Source of the DNA: Dyadobacter sp. LHD-138
GTDB taxonomy: Bacteria; Bacteroidota; Bacteroidia; Cytophagales; Spirosomataceae
Length of the DNA stretch: 64,000 nucleotides
Direction: 5' to 3'
Assembly (NCBI RefSeq): GCF_030929615.1
Contig: NZ_JAVFVU010000011.1
Coordinates: 62,001-126,000, forward strand
This document shows positions 59,494-64,000 of the stretch, piece by piece (positions within the stretch are counted from its first letter, which is position 1; each line of letters begins with the position of its first letter). Made by a program: the position numbers and the translations under genes. Under the pieces are notes generated by a model, which worked only from the letters and a program-made list of their open reading frames with translations, was not told the origin of the DNA and ran no database searches.

Positions 59494-61902
59494 CTAATAC
59501 AAAGCAGGGAAGTGAGATGGATCCGTTTCCCGCATGATATTGTAAGCGACTTCAACCACATCATCCATGTTCGGTTTGGTGAAATAATCACCATCGGAAC
59601 CGTATGGAGGACGGTGCGGTTTCGCAGAAATCGTAACAGGTGCTGAATCCAGCCAGCGGTATGCATTTTGCTTTTCGAGTACCTGCTGCATCATAAATGC
59701 TGACGCACTTCCCGGGACATCTTCATCCGCAAAAATAACCCTGTTCGTTTTCTTAATTGATTCCAGAATCTGGTTGTCGATGTCAAAAGGTAACAATGTT
59801 TGGACATCAATAACCTCTATTTCTATTCCCAGCGTATGTAATTGAGCTGCTGCCTCCATTACTATACGGCACATCGCGCCATAAGTAACGACAGTAAGAT
59901 CTTTTCCTTCTTTTAATATTTCAGGTTGCCCAAGCGGAACACATATTTCTCCGATGTTATCAGGCAGTACTTCCTTTTGACGGTAAGCATTAAGCGGCTC
60001 CACAACGAGGGCAGGATCATCACCTTTGATGAGTGTATTATAAAGCCCTGCGGCCTGGGTGAAGTTTCTGGGGACTGCAATATGCAACCCGCGAACACTG
60101 CTTAACATCGTGCCCATCGGAGACCCCGAATGCCATATGCCTTCCAGACGATGTCCACGGGTACGGATGATCAAAGGTGCTTTTTGTCCGCCGGCGGTAC
60201 GATACCGAAGGCTTGCAAGGTCATCGGTTAGGGTGGCAAGCGCGTAATAGATATAGTCGAAATACTGGATTTCAACAATAGGGCGCAAGCCCCGCATGGC
60301 CATGCCTATCCCCTGTCCGATGATCGTCGTTTCGCGGATACCAGTATCGGTAATCCGAAGTTCACCGAACTTTTCCTGCAAACCGGCTAGTCCCTGGTTC
60401 ACATCACCAATCATCCCAACGTCTTCGCCGATGGCTACAACACGGGAATCTTGGCCGAATAATGCGTTAAAGTAAGAACGGATCACTTCCCTGCCATCAA
60501 CGGTTATACTTTCATCCGAAAACACGGGTTCAACGGGCTGAACATGCAGCGGTGATAAAGCGGATTCACTGTAAAGCTGGCTGTTGTAACGTTCAGTATT
60601 TACTTTGAGAGCATCCTGAAGCCATTTCTGCATGACAATTCTTGACGGCGTATGCTCATTTCGTATCAAACGCAATGCTTTGCGGACGCTTACAAGGTTA
60701 TCGCGGCGAACAGGGTAATAGGTTTTACTCAATTCGGAAGCAATCCCTGATAATTCCTCCGAGAAAATGCTCTCTGCGGCCGTTTTTTGGATTAACTCGA
60801 TCGTTTCCTGATGTTCCTTATCCAGGTCTTTTCGATAAGCTTTCCAGGCACGGTTACGGGCATCTCTGGCCGTTTCCTTTGCGTCGGCTTCAATACGTTC
60901 GAGCTCTTCATCCGTCGCATAGCCGTTATTTAAAATCCATTCACGGAAACGCACGTTACAATCACGTTCATTTTCCCATTGCAGCCGTTGTTTGGATTTA
61001 TACCGCTCGTGGGAGCCCGATGATGAATGTCCCTGTGGCTGTGTTAATTCTGTAACATGGACCAAAACCGGAACTTGCTCGGTGCGAGCCAGATGGGCTG
61101 CCTTTTGATAGGTTTCTATCAATGCCGGATAATCCCAGCCATTGACCGCTATAATTTCCATGCCGGCTTCTTCCTCATTTCTCTGAAGTCCTGCCAGCGC
61201 TTTTGAAATACTTGATTTTGTAGTCTGATATTCTATCGGAACAGAGATGCCGTAACCATCATCCCAAACGGACATAATTAACGGAACCTGCAGCACGCCG
61301 GCCGCGTTCATTGCCTCCCAAAACATTCCCTGGGAAGTCGAGGCATCACCAATGGTTGCAAATACGATCTCATTTCCCTTGTTGGAAAATGTGGTCAGAT
61401 TCTGAATATCCTTATTGGCCCGGTAAAGTTTCGAGGCGTAAGCGAGTCCGACGGAGCGGGGAACTTGCCCGGCCGTCGGTGAAATGTCGCAAACTGAATT
61501 ATAGAGTTTTGTCTGGTCCAGCCATTCGCCCTGGTCGTCGAGCCAGCGGGTTGCATAGTGCCCATTCATGGACCGCCCGCCCGTATGCGGTTCGTGGTCC
61601 AGATCGGCGTGTGCGTACATTTGTGCAAAAAATTGCTGCCAGCTTAAATTGCCAAGATAGGCTTCGATCGTCTGGTCGCGGTAATACCCTGAGCGGAAAT
61701 CACCTGGCTTAAATGCTCTTGCCAATGCAATCTGCGCTATTTCCTTCCCATCTCCAAAAATTCCGAATTTGGACCGGCCACCCATTGTGTCTTTTCTCCC
61801 CAATAAGCTAACCTGCCTACTTTCACAAGCCAGGCGGTAGTCGTCTGTTATCTTTTCTTTATTCAAAACACTGGAACCGGTCAAACTATCATTTAGAAGC
61901 AT
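59494..61902 (-). CDS. 2-oxo acid dehydrogenase E1, fused alpha and beta
   Basis: Thiamine-diphosphate enzyme that decarboxylates a 2-oxo acid (branched-chain or pyruvate) and passes the acyl group to lipoyl E2. 802 residues from the ATG at 61902 (a TTG at 61908 is less likely). The alpha part (about 1-400) contains GYYRDQTIEAYLG and the diphosphate motif FATIGDASTSQGMFWEAMNA. The beta part (about 470-802) has RVVAIGEDVGMIGDVNQGL, RITDTGIRETTIIGQGIGMA and IEVIDVQTLLPFD. Fusion of alpha and beta is usual for Bacteroidota. E2 and E3 are not nearby. Confidence 0.95.
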   Translation of the reverse strand: MLLNDSLTGSSVLNKEKITDDYRLACESRQVSLLGRKDTMGGRSKFGIFGDGKEIAQIALARAFKPGDFRSGYYRDQTIEAYLGNLSWQQFFAQMYAHADLDHEPHTGGRSMNGHYATRWLDDQGEWLDQTKLYNSVCDISPTAGQVPRSVGLAYASKLYRANKDIQNLTTFSNKGNEIVFATIGDASTSQGMFWEAMNAAGVLQVPLIMSVWDDGYGISVPIEYQTTKSSISKALAGLQRNEEEAGMEIIAVNGWDYPALIETYQKAAHLARTEQVPVLVHVTELTQPQGHSSSGSHERYKSKQRLQWENERDCNVRFREWILNNGYATDEELERIEADAKETARDARNRAWKAYRKDLDKEHQETIELIQKTAAESIFSEELSGIASELSKTYYPVRRDNLVSVRKALRLIRNEHTPSRIVMQKWLQDALKVNTERYNSQLYSESALSPLHVQPVEPVFSDESITVDGREVIRSYFNALFGQDSRVVAIGEDVGMIGDVNQGLAGLQEKFGELRITDTGIRETTIIGQGIGMAMRGLRPIVEIQYFDYIYYALATLTDDLASLRYRTAGGQKAPLIIRTRGHRLEGIWHSGSPMGTMLSSVRGLHIAVPRNFTQAAGLYNTLIKGDDPALVVEPLNAYRQKEVLPDNIGEICVPLGQPEILKEGKDLTVVTYGAMCRIVMEAAAQLHTLGIEIEVIDVQTLLPFDIDNQILESIKKTNRVIFADEDVPGSASAFMMQQVLEKQNAYRWLDSAPVTISAKPHRPPYGSDGDYFTKPNMDDVVEVAYNIMRETDPSHFPALY

Positions 61903-62111
61903 AAGCAAACGTTACGGGTTGAAACCGTAGTTAAGTTACATTTTTTTATAATGCACGCCAAAATTATGCAGGAAAATAATAATCATAACAATGAATCACA
62001 ATAAGTTTGAAAGCAGTGTTAACATACGTTAATGTTTACTAAATTTCGTTTTTATCATTTAATCTTGTTACTTAAACAAAATTTCACACAATTATCAATA
62101 CCACTACAACT

Positions 62112-62510
62112 ATGAAAGTATTCTTTTCAGCATTGGTTTTACTTGTTGGTTTAACCACTGTAAGTTTTGCTCAGAAAGGTGTTTTAAAATTTAAAGAAGA
62201 AACACACAAGTTTGGTAAAGTGCCTCAGGGAACGCCTGTTACGAATGAATTTGTGTTTACAAACACAGGTACTGACCCTGTTGTAATTTCTAACGTAACC
62301 GTATCATGCGGATGTACGACGCCTATTTGGTCAAAAGCACCGGTATTGCCAGGAAAAACGGGTATCATCAAGGCAACTTTTAACGCTGCTGCTGCCGGTT
62401 CTTTCAACAAACCCGTAACTGTTTTCAGTAACACAGAAGGTGGATCTATTACTTTATATCTTAATGGAGAGGTTATTGCCAAAGAAGCGGCGAAAACTTC
62501 GTCGAAGTAA
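62112..62510 (+). CDS. DUF1573 exported protein
   Basis: A 132-residue protein: signal peptide (FSALVLLVGLTTVSFAQ) and a single Ig-like DUF1573 domain (FGKVPQGTPVTNEFVFTNTG, SNVTVSCGCTTPIWSKAPV, FNAAAAGSFNKPVTVFSNT). The VSCGCTTP Cys pair is a family mark. It is periplasmic or surface-associated and of unknown function. It has its own terminator before the repeat array. Confidence 0.93.
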   Translation: MKVFFSALVLLVGLTTVSFAQKGVLKFKEETHKFGKVPQGTPVTNEFVFTNTGTDPVVISNVTVSCGCTTPIWSKAPVLPGKTGIIKATFNAAAAGSFNKPVTVFSNTEGGSITLYLNGEVIAKEAAKTSSK

Positions 62511-62532
62511 CATTTTCTGTAAAAACATGGTG

Positions 62533-62566
62533 ATAAGGCCGGCTTACAAACTGGCCTTATTTTTTT
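62533..62566 (+). terminator. Terminator after the DUF1573 gene
   Basis: ATAAGGCC (62533-62540) pairs with GGCCTTAT (62553-62560), then seven Ts. Confidence 0.85.
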
Positions 62567-62630
62567 GTACGCTACCCGTGTAATGTAAAGGAATGCTCTA
62601 CTTTTAGTTCATTTAATTGGTCGTGTCAAT

Positions 62631-62662
62631 ACCACGAAACGTTCCTACGGAACGAAAACCAG
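62631..62662. repeat. Degenerate half-element before the array
   Basis: ACCACGAAACGTTCCTACGG and onward contains CGTTCC-TAC-GGAACG, a short hairpin with ACGAAA in front and AAAACCAG behind. It resembles the left arm of the palindromic element family, but lacks its other half. Confidence 0.55.
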
Positions 62663-62676
62663 ATAAATCTATCCCC

Positions 62677-63314
62677 GTTTCTACCAACGAAATGTCCCGA
62701 GGGGACAAGAATATTAGGATGTTTCCGCGTTTTGTTCCAATAGGAGCGTTTGGTCGGTAGCAATGATATTGCAATTGCCAAAACCAGTTTCTACCAACAA
62801 AATATCTGGATGGGATAAGGACGTTAGGATGTTTCGGCGTTTTGTTCCAGTAGGAACATTTCGTTGGTAGCAATGATATTGCAATTGTCAAAACCAGTTT
62901 CTACCAACAAAATATCTGGATGGGAACATGGACATTAGGATGTTTCGGCGTTTTGTTCCAGTAGGAACATTTCGTCGGTAGCAATGATATTGCAATTGTC
63001 AAAACCAGTTTCTACCAACAAAATATCTGGATGGGACATGGATATTAGGATGTTTCGGTGTTTTTGTTCCAGTAGGAACATTTGGTCGGTAGCAATGATA
63101 TTGCAATTGCCAAAACCAGTTTCTACCAACAAAATATCTGGATGGGACATGGACATTAGGATGTTTCCGCGTTTTGTTCCAATAGGAGCGTTTGGTCGGT
63201 AGCAATGATATTGCAATTGCCAAAACCAGTTTCTACCAACAAAATATCTGGATGGGAACATGGACATTAGGATGTTTCGGCGTTTTGTTCCAGTAGGAAC
63301 ATTTCGTCGGTAGC
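62677..63314 (+). repeat. Tandem array of about six 110-bp palindromic units
   Basis: Units start with GTTTCTACCAAC at 62677, 62787, 62897, 63008, 63119 and 63229; lengths are 110, 110, 111, 111 and 110, and the last is cut at 63314. Each has an 86-base core bounded by CTACCAAC and GTCGGTAGC (or GTTGGTAGC), with an inner hairpin GTTCCAGTAGGAAC and the string TTAGGATGTTTC, plus a near-invariant linker AATGATATTGCAATTG. Unit 1 keeps an ancestral-looking left arm GAAATGTCCCGAGGGGACA; units 2-6 have CAAAATATCTGGATGGGA. Open frames on the minus strand here are repeat-derived and not genes. The core is the reverse complement of the single element at 10982-11064. Confidence 0.9.
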
Positions 63315-63319
63315 GTAAT

Positions 63320-64000
63320 TTAATACGCAGCCCGATCCTGGAATGATCTTCTTCTGGTCAGTTTCAAGTCCTGAAGGATGCTTGATTTTACTTTTAGAAT
63401 AAAGTTGTAGTTGCTTACGCGGGAAGCACTTCCAGCAAAAGGCGTCCAGCTGAAACTCATATCCCAGCAGTGTAAGTCACGGTATAGCGTTAGTGTCGTA
63501 ATGGACGGTTTGAATGCCGTAAAGTCAAAACCGGTTGTCACACTGATTTTAAAATTCGTGGATAAACTCAAATCGCCCGTTGCGTTGATCGTCTGGATTA
63601 GCTGGGCATTCGAAAGTCCCGGTTTGGTGAGGCCAAAGTTATAGTTCAGGGACACATTCCACGGGATATTAAAATCCACATACATATCGGCATTGCGCTG
63701 GATAAACTCTTTTTGCTCTTCGGTGACGGTACTGTTCGGATTGGCATTTTTCGGCTTATCCGAAGCGCCTTTGGGAGAGAAACTGGTTCCGAGCGTAAAA
63801 CTAAGATTTTGTAAATTGGCAAGTCCCTGCCCTTTCGTGATGGCAAACTGGTCTACCTTAATACCGGTTTGATTGTCAGATTTCACCCGCGGATCTTTTA
63901 CGTAGGCGTATGGATCCAGGTTTGCGTTAAAATTCAGGTTAAGATTTTTACCGATACGGGCATTGGCGTTGACCGTGATATTTGACAGTTTAAGCGAATC
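63320..64000 (-). CDS. lptD: LPS-assembly LptD-like outer-membrane protein, 3' part
   Basis: The minus frame is open to the window edge, so the N-terminal part is missing. The 226 visible residues are a series of amphipathic beta strands (LKLSNITVNANARIGKNLNL, NANLDPYAYVKDPRVK, FNIPWNVSLNYNFGLTKPG, STNFKISVTTGFDF), ending LYRDLHCWDMSFSWTPF, NYNFILKVKSSILQDLKL and TRRRSFQDRA. This ending is the pattern I know from Bacteroidota LptD (OstA-like) proteins, which insert lipopolysaccharide into the outer membrane. The stop lies six bases after the repeat array. Confidence 0.75.
   Translation of the reverse strand, partial: DSLKLSNITVNANARIGKNLNLNFNANLDPYAYVKDPRVKSDNQTGIKVDQFAITKGQGLANLQNLSFTLGTSFSPKGASDKPKNANPNSTVTEEQKEFIQRNADMYVDFNIPWNVSLNYNFGLTKPGLSNAQLIQTINATGDLSLSTNFKISVTTGFDFTAFKPSITTLTLYRDLHCWDMSFSWTPFAGSASRVSNYNFILKVKSSILQDLKLTRRRSFQDRAAY

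Noticed and set aside
62613-63267. Minus-strand open frames of 92 and 110 codons within the repeat array
   Set aside because: They consist of repeat translations (recurring HPDILLVETGF), shift frame with 110 versus 111-base units and have no independent coding features.
62677-63314. CRISPR or guide-RNA array
   Set aside because: Whole 110-base units are repeated; there are no unique spacers and no cas-like genes.
1-64000. tRNA, rRNA, insertion sequences, prophage or restriction-modification genes
   Set aside because: I scanned for tRNA-like cloverleaf ends, transposase, integrase and methylase motifs and saw none; the DUF1016 gene has no restriction partner.

Overview
The window comes from a Bacteroidota chromosome, most likely class Cytophagia in or near Spirosomataceae (Dyadobacter-like). 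The signs are a SecDF fusion, a long SecA without the zinc tail, a GldB-type lipoprotein, a TonB-dependent receptor with a DUF4249 lipoprotein, DUF4293/DUF4295/DUF6089 proteins, RicT, a fused E1 alpha/beta dehydrogenase and a promoter of the Bacteroidota form TTTG-N19-TAnnTTTG before rpmB. The genus is inferred, not proven. I saw no rRNA, tRNA, transposase, integrase, phage gene or CRISPR array.

Layout. 1-5.2 kb: 3' end of a DUF4139 protein, secA, psd. 5.2-11 kb: rhomboid protease, polyprenyl synthase, class IV aminotransferase, thiL, a lipoprotein, a cytochrome b5-like protein, a BadF/GlcNAc-kinase-like ATPase and one copy of a palindromic repeat. 11-14.2 kb: a two-component pair, rpmB, folK. 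14.4-19.6 kb: TonB receptor with DUF4249 partner, P1 peptidase, small exported protein. 19.7-33.5 kb: secDF, amino-acid permease, lhgO, anmK, ricT, purD, recQ, kdsD, DUF4293. 33.6-42.6 kb: a DUF1016 nuclease-like gene, rimO, a frameshifted small gene, ftsY, DUF4295, rpmG, cytochrome c, gatB, a TlpA-like protein and an epimerase-like protein. 42.6-51.7 kb: gldB, a lone nuoH, a three-gene ABC system with a His-rich permease loop, two barrel proteins, DUF2911, a trypsin-like protease, a PhyH oxygenase. 51.7-55.4 kb: YjjG phosphatase, ECF sigma factor with an overlapping small gene, nth, double FKBP lipoprotein. 55.4-57.1 kb: AT-rich accessory stretch. 57.1-64 kb: pglE-pglD-pglC-like glycan genes, E1 dehydrogenase, DUF1573, a tandem repeat array, and the 3' end of an LptD-like gene.

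How the genes fit together. Most of the window is housekeeping: protein export (SecA, SecDF, FtsY), translation (L28, L33, GatB, RimO), cofactors and nucleotides (ThiL, FolK, PurD), repair (RecQ, Nth) and envelope building (Psd, KdsD, AnmK, Lpt, Pgl). Many convergent gene pairs are separated by strong hairpins.

The parts most worth a second look are: (a) a family of imperfect palindromes, present as one isolated copy at 10982-11064 with perfect 15-bp terminal inverted repeats and as about six 110-bp tandem units at 62677-63314; (b) 55.4-57.1 kb, where two decayed copies of the aminotransferase 3' end, a perfect 22-bp AT-rich inverted repeat and an orphan lipoprotein lie together; (c) the His-rich ABC system at 44.9-47.3 kb, which may handle zinc or another metal; (d) two palindromes inside the DUF1016 gene. 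No wholly new enzyme system is evident; the repeat family is the best candidate for an undescribed element.
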